Shown piece by piece: positions 11,186 through 21,521 of a stretch of 64,000 nt of DNA. The DNA is from Ilyonectria destructans. Lineage: Eukaryota; Ascomycota; Sordariomycetes; Hypocreales; Nectriaceae. The DNA lies in NCBI GenBank assembly GCA_020740775.1, contig JAHEWK010000035.1, forward strand, positions 248,001 through 312,000. Direction: 5' to 3'. Numbering within the stretch: the stretch's first letter is position 1; each line of letters begins with the position of its first letter. Made by a program: the position numbers and the translations under genes. The notes under the pieces were generated by a model. That model ran no database searches. It was not told where the DNA came from and saw only the letters and a list, made by a program, of their open reading frames with translations.

Positions 11186-11572
11186 CTAAGTCATTTTCTT
11201 CTTGCAGTCGCACGACCAGCTCTTCCACTTAGGCTCCTTACCCTTATGGAAGGCCTGCTTGGTAACGGTGAACCTGGTTCCCGTGCAGTCTGCGTTGGCG
11301 AAGACAGTGCATTCGAAGCAATCTAGCACCGGCTCGACGTTTGTATCGGTCCTAAAGATCTGTACGTTGGGCGGGAGCTGTTCACACTTGCCAGGGATGC
11401 CAACTCCCGTGAACACACCGGTCGGATTGTTGCGGAACCCTGTGATCGTGATCAGGTCAATTCCCGCAGGGCAGCGAGACGCGCGAGGCTCGACCAAATC
11501 ATCGTCGACGGGGGCGGCATTGACTGCTCCGAGCGCAACGGCGATGACGGGGAGGATAGTAGAGAAGTGCAT
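11186..11572 (-). CDS. Small secreted cysteine-rich protein
   Basis: An uninterrupted 128-residue protein. The N terminus (MHFSTILPVIAVALGAVNA) is a clear signal peptide with likely cleavage after Ala19, followed by an acidic stretch and a Kex2-like LVEPR site before Cys34. The mature part has seven cysteines (34, 63, 85, 88, 96, 121, 123) and a lysine-rich C terminus. The size, secretion signal and cysteine content fit the broad class of fungal secreted proteins that includes effector candidates, but no named family is recognised and no activity can be assigned. The start at 11572 is the only Met that gives the signal peptide. A TATA-like element lies 124 bp upstream. The gene is intact despite being surrounded by decayed sequence, so it may still be under selection. 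Confidence 0.75.
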   Translation of the reverse strand: MHFSTILPVIAVALGAVNAAPVDDDLVEPRASRCPAGIDLITITGFRNNPTGVFTGVGIPGKCEQLPPNVQIFRTDTNVEPVLDCFECTVFANADCTGTRFTVTKQAFHKGKEPKWKSWSCDCKKKMT

Positions 11573-11695
11573 TTTGTGTATATATTTGAGGTTTCAGAAC
11601 TTGATTTGGTGATGTGATCTTGTTGTACTGTGTTTCTCTGTGCTGTTGACGATACTCCGAGAAAAACCCTCGAGGCCTTGTTGGACGATGTCCAA

Positions 11696-11703
11696 TATTT
11701 ATA
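11696..11703 (-). promoter_or_regulatory. TATA-like box
   Basis: On the minus strand the sequence reads TATAAATA, about 124 bp upstream of the ATG of the secreted cysteine-rich gene at 11572. Position and sequence suit a core promoter. No transcript data support it. Confidence 0.4.
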
Positions 11704-12602
11704 GCCTATATCCTGCCCGCCTCTTTATATGCCTTCCTTCTTATTCGTCCGTCTGTCAGCTCTCAGCTCGGCGCCATACCCTTGTCATTATGAGCTATTA
11801 ATAGTGACGCTTCATCGTTCATGGGAATAAAGAGCCTAGTGGATTCGGATTTTTGGCCTCACGCTATCGCCTCTAGATACTTTTGCTCCAGGCATCTGCA
11901 ATGGTTTCCCGCCATAGCGACACCCGAGCTAGTCGCCATTACGAGAAAGCTGAGATGTCCGGAGATGAGAGGACTTGAAGTTTAACGAATCCGGTTACTC
12001 GAAGGCATCTCCATCCGTCATCGCCGATTCTCGATGAATGCTATTTTTATTCAGCAATGGAAATGGTCTGCTCTGTTGCTCACCCAGACCGCCACAATTC
12101 GTCAGCTGGTTTGCAGCCTGCCACGCCATAGATTATTCCAATGTGCCGCCCAATAGTTCCCTTTAAGGAGTAGTAGTTTTAAGAACCACCTTATTCCGCT
12201 TCACTGGGTGCTGCCCAGGCTACCTCAATGGCTACTTAACAAAGTCAACCCTCCGGATACGAGCGGCTACTAAGGCTTATCTTCATTCACATGTTAAAAA
12301 CATGAGGACTCAGCTAAGTGGTCTAACCATGACCAGCATTCTCTCATTTGGTCCTTTAATAGCCAGAATCAATTGTGGTGCCTGACATCAGATGTACCAA
12401 TGAAGCGGGCACTCTCTCCTCTCCTCCGAAGGCTCATCACCACTCGAGGTCCTAAATTTAGCAGGACAAAGCTTGTGTCATGGGCCCCTTACTACGGCAT
12501 CGTCAACTTTACGAATATCTAATAAAAGCTAACTCACCTCATGCGCCGTTGAACTCGGAATGACCCGAGGAGAAGGCAAGCCCAGCTGAGCACTGCCACA
12601 GG
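11704..12602. other. No gene seen
   Basis: Upstream region of the secreted gene. No coding region, repeat or RNA gene could be supported on either strand. Confidence 0.4.
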
Positions 12603-14171
12603 CTAGCAACTGCCACGCCTACTTGACGTGTCCATTGAGTGACGCTGCGTCAAGAGGTGTCCATCCATCCTTGTTCGCAACCGTGCCGTCGGCCCCATCT
12701 CGAGAAGTAACTTGACCACCTCGACATGTCCTGTGTATGAGCTGGACAGATCGGCGTCGGCTCCGTCATTATCCGCAACTGAGATGGATGTCGCATTGAC
12801 TGGCGTCCATCCGTCGTTGTTCGGAATCGTGATATCGGCACCCTCCTTGAGAAGCAGCTTGATCAACCACCTTCCCCTCAATTTATTTTTTCCTTTGGCA
12901 CTGGCTGTTAGTCGGCTGTTAAGGCAGGGGTCCGACCGCTTAGTCGTGCAGCAAAAAACGCACCTAAATCTTAGCTACGACCCATCTTTGCCTTAACAGA
13001 GAGGAAAAAATGTGCGGTTTTTGCTCCCGAGCTCGAAACCACCACCACCGACAATAAGATGCAACGACCAGTGAGGCTGCCTACTCGTGAGCCTGCACTG
13101 CAGGCAGCCTGGGAAGGTACTGGATTGGACCTGCGTCTACAACCACCTACGCTGTGCGAGCGCACGCTGCCCAGCAGATCCGCAAGCTCCTAAGGACCCT
13201 CACGACCTTACTACGACCGTCATGGCGACGAATGTCGACAGCGACCTAGCCTCTGGCCTTAGGGCCTGCTAGACTAGGGGCTTAGACCCTCAATCTCTAA
13301 TAGTTGCTATCTCTGATAGTCTCTATCTGTGGGAGAGGGGGCAACAAGCTTGATCATATAACCGTACACGAGCTCAACCGGCGGAGCCACGGGAACGGAT
13401 TGACAAACACCAGTCGCCGTTTGTACTTTCTGGTTTTTTATCCCTAGAGGGTTTTCCAAAAAGGAGGCTTGATATGCGGGACATCTTGTGTTTAAAGGTC
13501 GGAGATGGACTATATCACGGTAGGACGGAAGAATGGGGATACTGTTGAACTATCCCCTCGGAAGGCCTACTGCCGTGTATATATTGAGGACTGGAATAGC
13601 TAGATGGTCTCCCGCACGCCCCATGCCCTTCGGGAGGCTGGGAATACCTATTCCCCACGGCGTTAAATAAAAGAAGAAGAAGAAGAAGAAGAAGTAGCTT
13701 GACCACATCCACGTATCCCTCCTTTGCTGCTATAAAGATTTGCGTCTCTCCGTTCTGTCCTAGCCTTGTGTGGTCAGTCCATTCCGCTAAAGCGACGCTT
13801 GCTATCCCCCTCTCTTCGTTGAATGGACTTCTGGAGGGTGACCTCGAGGATCAAGCATGTTAAGCCGCCGGCTTAAAGAATTCTATAGGTTGTTGGACTT
13901 ACTCGCTGTTTGCGTCTGGAATCGTTGGTAGCCTTGGCATCCAAGGATCAACCCATGTATTGCGCATAGCTGCCTCAGAGCCTAGTCTTTGCTCCGGTTT
14001 TGGCCTCACTAAAGCATCAATGAAAGCCTGTACGTCCAAGCTGACCTGGCAATCATCTAAGAGGCTTTCTGGACTCCCATCATACAGAATAACGGACCGT
14101 CGACTCTGCAATAGAGGGCGTTTCGTCAATAGAAAGAAGTTCATAGCGCCCAAGGCCCACATATCTGCCGC
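12603..14171 (-). pseudogene. Protein kinase-ankyrin repeat gene, interrupted
   Basis: Read leftwards. An exon at 14171-13903 encodes the C-lobe of a Ser/Thr kinase: DMWALGAMNFFLLT (subdomain IX) and AFIDALVRPKPEQRL (subdomain XI). Its acceptor is CAG at 14172-14174 and its donor GTAAGT at 13902-13897. A 72-bp intron with branch-like CTTAAC ends at 13831. The next exon runs through SPFNEERGIASVALAEW into an ankyrin unit (IFIAAKEGYVDVVKLL). The ankyrin frame is then broken by 0.8 kb of foreign DNA and resumes at 12880 with LIKLLLKEGADITIPNNDGW, with a one-base frameshift near 12680 before the last unit and a stop near 12624. The kinase N-lobe is absent upstream, where the 14.4-kb repeat begins. 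Kinase plus ankyrin repeats is a known fungal architecture. Missing ATP-binding and catalytic loops make this copy non-functional. Confidence 0.7.
12880..13694 (+). mobile_element. LINE-like 3' end inserted in ankyrin region
   Basis: DNA unrelated to ankyrin separates two parts of the same ankyrin array. Its right end has the look of a fungal non-LTR retrotransposon 3' terminus: a GC-rich hairpin-bearing segment, then TTAAATAA and an AGA/GAA microsatellite of about eight units (13671-13694) abutting the gene. No reverse transcriptase is visible, so it would be 5'-truncated. The left limit is uncertain, more than one insertion may be present, and no clear target duplication was found. Confidence 0.5.
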
Positions 14172-14383
14172 CTGGTAATTGATATCTCATGTACTGTATC
14201 CTGTTTTCTCACATTCAGTTGGATCACCTGAAACATCCTACTCATGTCGGGTAGGGTAGAGTTTCGGGCAGCTTCTACTGAACGACTCGTGCGGCCCTCC
14301 ACAGGGTACACACCTAGGTGCCACTACTGAAAACCTAACTATGACTAACCCTAAATCTTAGACTAAAATACTGAAATCTATTT

Positions 14384-15412
14384 AAAACAGGGGAAGGCGC
14401 ACGTCCGCCGGGGGAAGTTGGCGGCTCCCTTGCGCTGAGTAGCTTTTCGGTACGAAGCTTGCAACAAGAGTCTGTTTTACTAGTGGGTTGCGGCACGTGT
14501 TGAGAAGAGGGCGCGGTTTTAAGTGGTCGGCTCTGGGTGGGTGGATGAAGAGACTTGGCTAATAGGGCGTGTGTGTATGTTACCTTTGTTTTGCATAGCC
14601 AATAAGACCTATGCAGCAGGCTTTGAGAAGCAGGCACTATTTTGAGTGGCATGATTTGAAGAGCTTAATGCGGAAATAATTGAGACAGGGATCAGAGGAC
14701 TGAGACTAGCAGAGATCAATCAGTTGCAATATTACCAAAGAGGGAAAATTGTTAATTTGAGTATAAGAAGCTGCTATGCCAAGATGTTCTGGTGTTGAGA
14801 TTATTGGACTTTTATTACTTGCACTGGTGTTGAAACCGCACCCTTATTTCCCCTATATATCAATCTGTAAGTTTTCCAAACCTAATACAACAGCCCAAAA
14901 TACCACACACTATCACTATACTAGGCTACTTAAAGTCTCTTTATTAGATGCCTTTTGTTTCTGCTACTTGGTTTGGCAGTTGATGACCTTATATTAGGAC
15001 GAACGGAGGATCGGAGTGTGGCAGATATATCATGTGATTGAGAGTTCTTCTCTTCCTTCACTTCACCTTCTTTATAGTTATCATTTTATCAGAGTCTATG
15101 GATATTAAAGGGGAGACTGGCGACCCTGCAATGACTGGAGATGTTACGTTAGTCACACTAGACCCCCTAAGTCTCTTGGGGGCGGGGTTGTTTGAACTTG
15201 ACTGAGACGATGGAGATGCGGAGATTGCGGGTCTTTTGTTCGGAGATGGAGTAACGGGTTGTTGGGATGGACCTCCCTGCGGTGATTGTGATGATTGTGA
15301 CCGTGACCGTTGCGCCTGTGAAGATTTCTTTGAGGGAGACTTGAACATAGACCTCGCTGCTGCGAAGCCGCCAGCTTGGGATGGGCTAGGTTCGGTTTTA
15401 GAGGGGGAGACT
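14384..15412. repeat. 1-kb dispersed repeat, copy 1
   Basis: The segment is collinear with 45139-46202, with many single-base differences and small indels. Both copies start at AAAACAGGGGAAGGCGCACG and diverge just after the motif GAGGGGGAGACT. Copy 2 corresponds to the 3' flank and distal coding half of the 484-aa gene at 45.7-47.2 kb. Copy 1 lacks about 40 bp near its left end that copy 2 has. Confidence 0.9.
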
Positions 15413-15561
15413 ACATCCCTATGGACTGCACCTTTTTGAGTAAAAGAGGAGACCCCGGTCAGTTTCCCAGGTACCCCGCGCCGCAAGATTGGCGGGCGGC
15501 GTGACATGGCGTGGTGGGGTCGTTTCGCCATGGAATGGAAGTGCCGGGGCGGCCGTTTCAA
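15058..15561 (-). pseudogene. Degenerate copy of the 45.7-kb gene's C-terminal half
   Basis: A 167-residue frame. Residues from about 50 onward (VSPSKTEPSPSQAGGF and the Ser/Pro/Gln-rich tail with KSPSKKSSQAQ and PAPKRLRG) match the C-terminal region of the intact 484-aa protein encoded at 45720-47243. A one-base deletion near 15087 shifts the frame so that the acidic end of the tail is lost and translation stops at 15058. The first 49 residues, upstream of the repeat boundary at 15412, have no counterpart in the intact gene and are probably not a real N terminus. Confidence 0.75.
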
Positions 15562-16189
15562 GCGTCACCATTGGCCCGACAGACGGCGGGGCATCTTCAA
15601 TGTAGACCTGCCGCTCTTGCCCTAATTTCGTCCAAGATCGATTAGGATAGCTCAGTCTTTCCTATCACAATAGGTCTGGGTCATAAAAGCACAACTAGTG
15701 CCATGCAATGTACCTCCTGTGTCATCGCTTGTGTGCGCGTTTCTGCTGCTGTTAGCCGGCCTCCTTCAGGACGATGTTGGCCTGATGCACTGAGGCTGTG
15801 GAAAACGTGATGGGTTGGGGCGCTCGCGACACATCCGCACTCTCTATCCCGTGTGCGAAAGCTGCAAACCCATGCCAACCCAGTGACCATTTAGCTCACA
15901 GTGGGTCGCACACCCATTCAATGCATCCATATTCTTGAAGCAGACCCGCCCGATCACAGGCCCACGCTGCCCGCCTGGATTTCCTTTGTCCCCTGGCGCA
16001 GCTCGCTCGTCACGCAACAGAGCAGCTTGGCGGTGCGCAAATCAGAATGAAGCCCACGCGTGCGGCGGGGGCGGTGAGATTGAGCGCCAGGAAAGAAACA
16101 AAGGATAGGGATTCAATTTATGCAGGACGGCTTGGGGTTTAGCTTGGGCTCCAATGGGAGGGTCTTAGGCATTTAAGCTGCCATGAGGC
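15562..16189. other. No gene seen
   Basis: GC-rich stretch between the 1-kb repeat copy and a coiled-coil fragment. No supportable coding region or repeat. Confidence 0.4.
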
Positions 16190-16345
16190 TCCCCCACCAC
16201 TTTTGTCGCATTCGAAGATTTGGACCGGAAGAAGGAGCGGTTACTGTCACAGTTGGAGGAAAACCGTTTACGAATTGCTACTGAGCGAGCCAATCTAGAC
16301 CGAATGGAGAGAGAAGCTATCAAGATGATGAAAAAAGAGGATTAA
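16190..16345 (+). pseudogene. Coiled-coil fragment
   Basis: A short frame without a start Met encodes a highly charged helix (DLDRKKERLLSQLEENRLRI followed by ATERANLDRMEREAIK) with heptad-like Leu/Ile spacing, ending at TAA 16343-16345. The sequence is too regular to be chance but too short to place. It looks like the C terminus of a lost gene. Downstream sequence to 16649 is AT-rich with a 13-base A run near 16520. Confidence 0.35.
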
Positions 16346-16649
16346 GAGTACCAGAGGCTGATTGGAAGAAACTTGATGGAAACTGTCAGTGGAGCCAAGA
16401 GGGACAATGGAACAAAATTACAAGAATGACAGATACCACTCACGGTATCGTCTGATCGAACGATTCGCTGAAGGATGCCACAAGAACAGGCCAACAATAC
16501 TAACAATTGAACATAGCTAAAAAAAAAAAAAGTGACAGTGATCCTCTCTGGAAGGTGGTCACGACGATGAGGTGGACAGTCTAACCTGCTGTAACCAAAA
16601 CCTTCCCTACCAATCTCAATAACTGACTAATTGAGTTGAGCCAATAGTC

Positions 16650-17239
16650 CTAAAGCAAGGCGGAACTTCCTGTTGAAGGCAGCCCGCCGGTGATGATTCC
16701 TTTCTGGCAAAAGCAAGGAATGTAACAACGCCCAGTAGCCCCAAAGTCCAAAGATCCTGACACAGGACTGTATTGTAGAGCCTGGTAGTAGACTATCCTC
16801 CAAAAGCTAGCGGGTGCTTTTTTGGTTTGGTTTGGTTTGGTTTGGTTTGGTTTGGTCATGTCATTGAGGTACATCAGCTGATCGTAGGCCAACTGCGGCA
16901 GTTCTTTTAGCAGCTGCCTGACATTCTCCTCCTCTAGCAGCTCTCGCCTCGTATGTAATATCTTTACACCGGCTGTTCGCATTCCTCGGTCCTCTTCTAT
17001 TGTGGATGTGTATGCTTTTCGCAAGGCATCCAGTAGGTAGGGTGATCTCCAGTGTTGTAGGGCTGCTGCTTCAAACTTCCCTAGCGATAAAGCCTTCAGG
17101 ACAGGAATGTCGTATTTCTCGGCGAGTGCGTATACTTTGACATGGAGGACTAAGTCAGAATCATTGGCCCCATTATTATCTGAGGGTGAATTGGGAGCTT
17201 CATCTTTCTGTATAATGCCAATTTCGGCGTTCGGGCCGG
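16650..17239 (-). pseudogene. BTB/POZ-BACK protein fragment, cut by hAT
   Basis: The minus-strand frame is open from 17239 to the stop at 16650. The core reads SDLVLHVKVYALAEKYDIPV then LKALSLGKFEAAALQHW, the typical helix pair following the BTB fold in fungal BTB proteins (Y-ALAEKY-I--LK--A---F). The N-terminal BTB strand and dimer interface (D-x-I-x-C...VH) are missing because the frame is cut off one or two bases from the hAT terminal repeat at 17241. The C-terminal part includes a low-complexity TKPNQTKPNQTKK encoded by a TTTGG microsatellite, which may have extended or replaced the original end. No BTB N terminus was found on the other side of the hAT. Confidence 0.65.
16821..16855. repeat. 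(TTTGG)7 microsatellite
   Basis: Seven tandem TTTGG units lie inside the BTB-like reading frame and encode the repeated Thr-Lys-Pro-Asn-Gln track on the minus strand. Because the unit is five bases, expansion or contraction would shift the frame. Confidence 0.9.
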
Positions 17240-17240
17240 G

Positions 17241-20004
17241 CAGTGCTGGATAGACACGCGTGTTGTTTCATACTGTTTCATATGAAACTGAAACCCTCCC
17301 AGTTTCATATGTTTCAGTCGGTTTCATATGTTTCATATACGCCCGATGAGTCCCAAATATCTTAGTACTTAACCAAGAATATTTTGCAAGCAAATGCCTT
17401 CAACGCAGTTCGAAACTTGCTAATCGTAAAAATGTCCTCAGCTTCGCCTTCTCCCTTGTTCTCAAAGCCTTCTGACGAGTCTCCGGCACCTGCATCGCAT
17501 GACTCTTCCGTTCCCGCGAAACGCGCATTGAATCGCTCTCCCTCTGATCGGGCTGGCAAGCGCACCAAAGGCCGTACAAACAACAGCACTTGGAACGAGG
17601 CGCGCGACCCTTATGAAGAGAGAGGAGAGAAAGCTCGTGATTCTTCATACCACGAAATCTGGTACTGCAAGCACTGCGACTCCACGAAAAAGCCTAATTC
17701 GGTAACGACGAACATGAGCCGAGCCCGCAAGCACCTGCGGGACTTTCACGGCATCCGTGTTATAGAGTATGCCGAAAGGTCGGATCTGAAGAAGCAGCAA
17801 CATGGCACCATCACGGATTTGTTTGGAAGGCAGGAGGAACGTCAAGCCAATCGAGACCTCAACGAGGAAAAATATTTGGCAAATGCTATTAATATTCCTG
17901 CGTTCGAGGAAGCCCTTGCCAGGCTTCTTGCAGTTCGCAATATTGCCCACACATTCATCGAGTACCCCGAGTTTCACGCTGTCATCCTCTCCTGCAACTA
18001 TATGGCCCGGGACGTCCTCCTACGCAGCCGCAGGGCGGTACCGAAACTACTCGGAAAGACGTTCACTCAACACAAACAAGGCCTCGTCAATAAGCTTCAT
18101 GGTTCTCTCTCTTCCATGGTCCACTTCACCATTGACATGTGGACCTCATCGGAACAGAAGGCAGCATATCAGGCAATCGTGGTCCATTTTGTAGACGCGG
18201 AGACTAGAGAAGTCGCTCAAGCGTTATTGTCACTGCGCGAGTTCAAAGGAAGCCACAATGGGAAATTGCAAGCCAAGACTTTCCTGGAGGTTGTCGAAGA
18301 GTACGACCTCAGCAATAAGATTGGCTACTTTACGATGGATAATCACGATGCTAACGATACTATGCTTGACGACGTCGCAAAAGAGATTGATGGTTTAGAC
18401 CCGGTTGCCAGGCGACTACGCTGCAGTGGCCACATCATGAACCTCATCGTTCAAGCCTTCCTTTTCCGGAGTAAAGCAAAGAAGATTCAGGAGGATGAGC
18501 AAGAAGGGATTGATGAGGCGTATGAGCGACTGTGCAGGCTATCCGAAAAAGAAGAAGGGGGCGTCATTACGAAGGCACAAGCCACCGAGGAATGGCGGGA
18601 GTTTAATGTTCTGGGGAAGCTGCACAACTTGTGCATGTATTCAAGGAGCTCTACCAGCATCTGCAACGACTTCAAGGCCAAGATTGGCAGGGCCTTGCCG
18701 AGGGACAATGATACACGCTGGAATTCATGGTTTCGTCTTATCGACGTGGCAATTGAGAGGCGGGCAAAGTTCATGGATTGGATTCAAGAAAATCATGCCA
18801 AGATCGAGAAAGATGCATTGGACCACAACGACTGGAACGAGCTCCGAGACATCCATGCGTTTCTACAACCATTTCACCAGATCTCGGTACGCCAAGGCCG
18901 GGAGAACACACTCGATGAAGTTCTATCTCATATGGATTTCCTCCATCATCACTTCACGCAGGCTAAAGACAAGGCTTTCAGTAACCCACGCTTCTACGCG
19001 CGCTTTCACGTGGCTTGGCTAAAGTTCGAGAAGTATTACCAGCTTACCGAACAGGCCCCCGTGTACGTGGCTGGTATCCTCCTCCACCCAGCACTCCGAA
19101 AGAGCTATCTGAGTGAGCAGTGGAAGAGAAACCCAGCCTGGGTTAGCAATGCCGTGAAGTCTGTTAGAAAGATTTGGTCGACAGAGTACAAGAGCTACCA
19201 GCTCCAAGATAAGCAACAGGAGAAAGGGCAAGAACTCGACGAGTTCGATCGCTGGAGGCAGAAGGTGTACAGCACAGCGAGCGAGGTGAAGGATGAATTC
19301 GACCGCTTTATTTATGTAAGTAATTTGAAGCCTTCTACCTAATGGCCAGGTTTTGACGATACTTCGCAGGGCTCACAAGTTGGGATTGGACAACAAACGG
19401 CCTTACAGTGGTGGCTTGAACCGACCCAGCGAGAGAATTTTCCCCTCCTCTGCCGTATGGCCGTTGACATATTCTGCATCCCTCCGATGTCTACGGAAGC
19501 AGAGCGAATTTTCTCAGGCGCAAGACGGCAGGTTACATGGGATAGAAGTAGCATGTCTGCCAAAATGGTAGAGGCATGTGAGTGCATTAAAAGCTGGATA
19601 AGGGTTCCAAAGGGGAAAAGCAGGCCGCTTCTTGCAGGGGTGTTTAGGGGAGCGGAGGATATCGACGCGGCTGTAAGGATTCTCCAAGAAGATATTGAGG
19701 TGGGCAAGGGGGAAGAAAGCGATGGCGAGGCTAGCGAATTGGTAGCATAGGTAGGCAGGCAATGCGAGACATCTTTGAGGTGCCCAGTGGTAAGGTGTAT
19801 GTCGGCACCGAGGTTACCAAAGACAGGGGGGGAAAAAACAAAGGAATTAGATATTGATTCATATGAAACTGAAACCGGTTTCATATGAAACTGAAACTAT
19901 ACTGGCGTCCGGTTTCATATGAAACTGAAACTATACTGGCGTCCGGTTTCATGAAACTGAAACTCACCCCAGTTTCAGTTTCATAGCGTGTCTATCCAGC
20001 ACTG
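17241..20004 (+). mobile_element. hAT transposon 1, full length
   Basis: The element has 19-bp perfect terminal inverted repeats, CAGTGCTGGATAGACACGC at 17241-17259 and its complement at 19986-20004. Both subterminal regions (17265-17345 and 19857-19980) are packed with palindromic TTTCATATGAAACTGAAAC units, likely transposase-binding sites. It encloses one transposase gene. Flanking 8-mers do not match (GGGCCGGG on the left, CACAGCGC on the right), so the expected 8-bp target duplication is absent. That suggests one flank was rearranged after insertion. Confidence 0.9.
17432..19750 (+). CDS. hAT transposase (two exons)
   Basis: Exon 1 17432-19315 and exon 2 19370-19750 give a 754-residue protein. 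The 54-bp intron has GTAAGT at 19316 and CAG ending 19369, in phase 0. The ATG at 17432 has an A-rich context; the frame is open upstream but only from a TTG. Domains: a Ser/Pro-rich, basic N terminus with an NLS-like KRTKGR; a BED zinc finger (IWYCKHCDSTKK ... RKHLRDFHG, Cys2His2) near residues 75-110; the RNase H-like catalytic core with TIDMWTS, RCSGHIMNLI and NDTRWNSW; and the hAT dimerisation domain in exon 2 (STEAERIFSGARRQ, ending in KSWIRV). All major blocks are present without stops, so the gene may be active. It moves DNA by cut-and-paste in the nucleus. The conserved splice between core and dimerisation domain is good evidence that the intron is real. Confidence 0.92.
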
Positions 20005-20989
20005 CACAGCGCTACGCTCCCTTTGGTTCCCAGTGTAAACCTCCGAGAATGCGCATTTATTTCTGCACTCGACCACGAAGCTTTCCACGTTGCATAGCAA
20101 GCTCCCCCTCTCGCATATATGGTCAATTCCCGCGAATAATCGAAGGCATTTATGTTGAGTTCGAATTATCTTTCTGAGGCTGGCGAGCCAATCTATCCGC
20201 ATTGTGGCATTGATTCACATGCGACAACCGACGTCTAGGTAGCACTTTCTCGCTGCTTTCTCTCTTCTCTCCTATCCGTGGTGTGCCGGCCTCTGGCGGC
20301 TTCTTCCTCTGAAAGATAACGTTTCCAAATAAGTTAAAATACGAATTCTTAAAAAGAGCTCGTACAAGAGCCAACATCCATGCCACTGAGGGCTCCTGTT
20401 AGCTCACCGTCTGACGACTGTCCAGGACGAGTGGCACCCTGTTTCTTACCCCGTGCTACCTGGCTTGACGCAGCGGAGAGGTACTTCTCGGGAACGACAG
20501 ATGTAAAGCCAGTGGTGGCTTACTCGAGTAAGCTGGTTGAATACATGGTAATGTAATAATGATTTTAGGATGGGTGAAGTAGCCTCTACCTATTGTGGGA
20601 AGTATCTAGGTTGGATGGAGTCATTCAGCACTGGTTTGGCTCAAGCCATGCCCCAAATGACTGGTTAGCAGAATATCATACCAGACTTATCATCAGTACA
20701 GAGCGAGGTTATTGGTCAAAGTTGTAGATCGGTACCTCCAAAGGAGCCTTCAGACATTCAAAGAGGTGAATAGCTGTATGAGGTCATAATAATGATGTAA
20801 TTGATCTGGCCTATTGAAGTACGATGGAAGAAGAAGAAGCCACCGGGAACTATCGCATTTCGGGATTTCGACGATTTGTTAGAATAATGGCCTGATTTTG
20901 AAGGACGAAAAGGGTGATTGGAAAATTTATCATTGTGGCTTGCGATACGAAATAATGTAACCATGCGTATCCCTGGGTGCTCGGCAAAC
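20005..20989. other. No gene seen
   Basis: Sequence flanking hAT 1 on the right. I looked on the minus strand for the missing BTB N terminus and did not find it. Short frames here show no recognisable domain. Confidence 0.4.
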
Positions 20990-21223
20990 TCCGCTGACTT
21001 ATCTATGCATGCATTGGTTAGGCATCGGCCACTACAACGCTGTACTCACGCATATGTCGGCCCCAGCGGCAAGGAGATCATCCTCGGCGTCATCATTAGC
21101 GATGGCGTCATCCAGTACAATCTTGGACGACAGTTTATGAACGCTGCGGTTGGTCGACAAAGTCTAGCTTCAGTGCAAGCTTCTCCGAGTCAAAGTCTCC
21201 ATCTCAATGCACAGTGGCGCTGA
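20990..21223 (+). pseudogene. PNP_UDP-domain fragment (distal part)
   Basis: A frame with HAYVGPSGKEIILGVIISDG then VIQYNLGRQF resembles the segment of fungal purine/uridine phosphorylase-like (PNP_UDP_1) domains around G-x-VV-S-xGVIQYD-G. In fungi such domains often form the N terminus of NLR-like proteins with NACHT and repeat domains. There is no start, no continuation and no downstream effector domain. It lies before, not after, the N-terminal fragment at 21522, so the two are separate pieces or a rearranged gene. Confidence 0.45.
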
Positions 21224-21521
21224 CAGATCCTGCTTCCCGCGTTCGATAAAGGTTCGTCTCCCCCATGATACGGTGTACCAGTCCATTTGTACCGGGATGG
21301 AGTTCATTTGGCCCTGTTAATGTTTCCAAAAGGGGATCCCAATTATCGGTATGAGGCCGACAAGTAGCTCCGTCAATTCTGGATGTGGCTGTGTTAGAGA
21401 CTTTTGCAGGCGGATCCAACTTGTCCAGGTGGAACCAATGATCTTTCTGAGAAACCTCGGCGACCAAACACTAATCGTCTTTCGTAGCTCACCTTGCCTG
21501 TGGATCATCCTGCGAGCGAAC

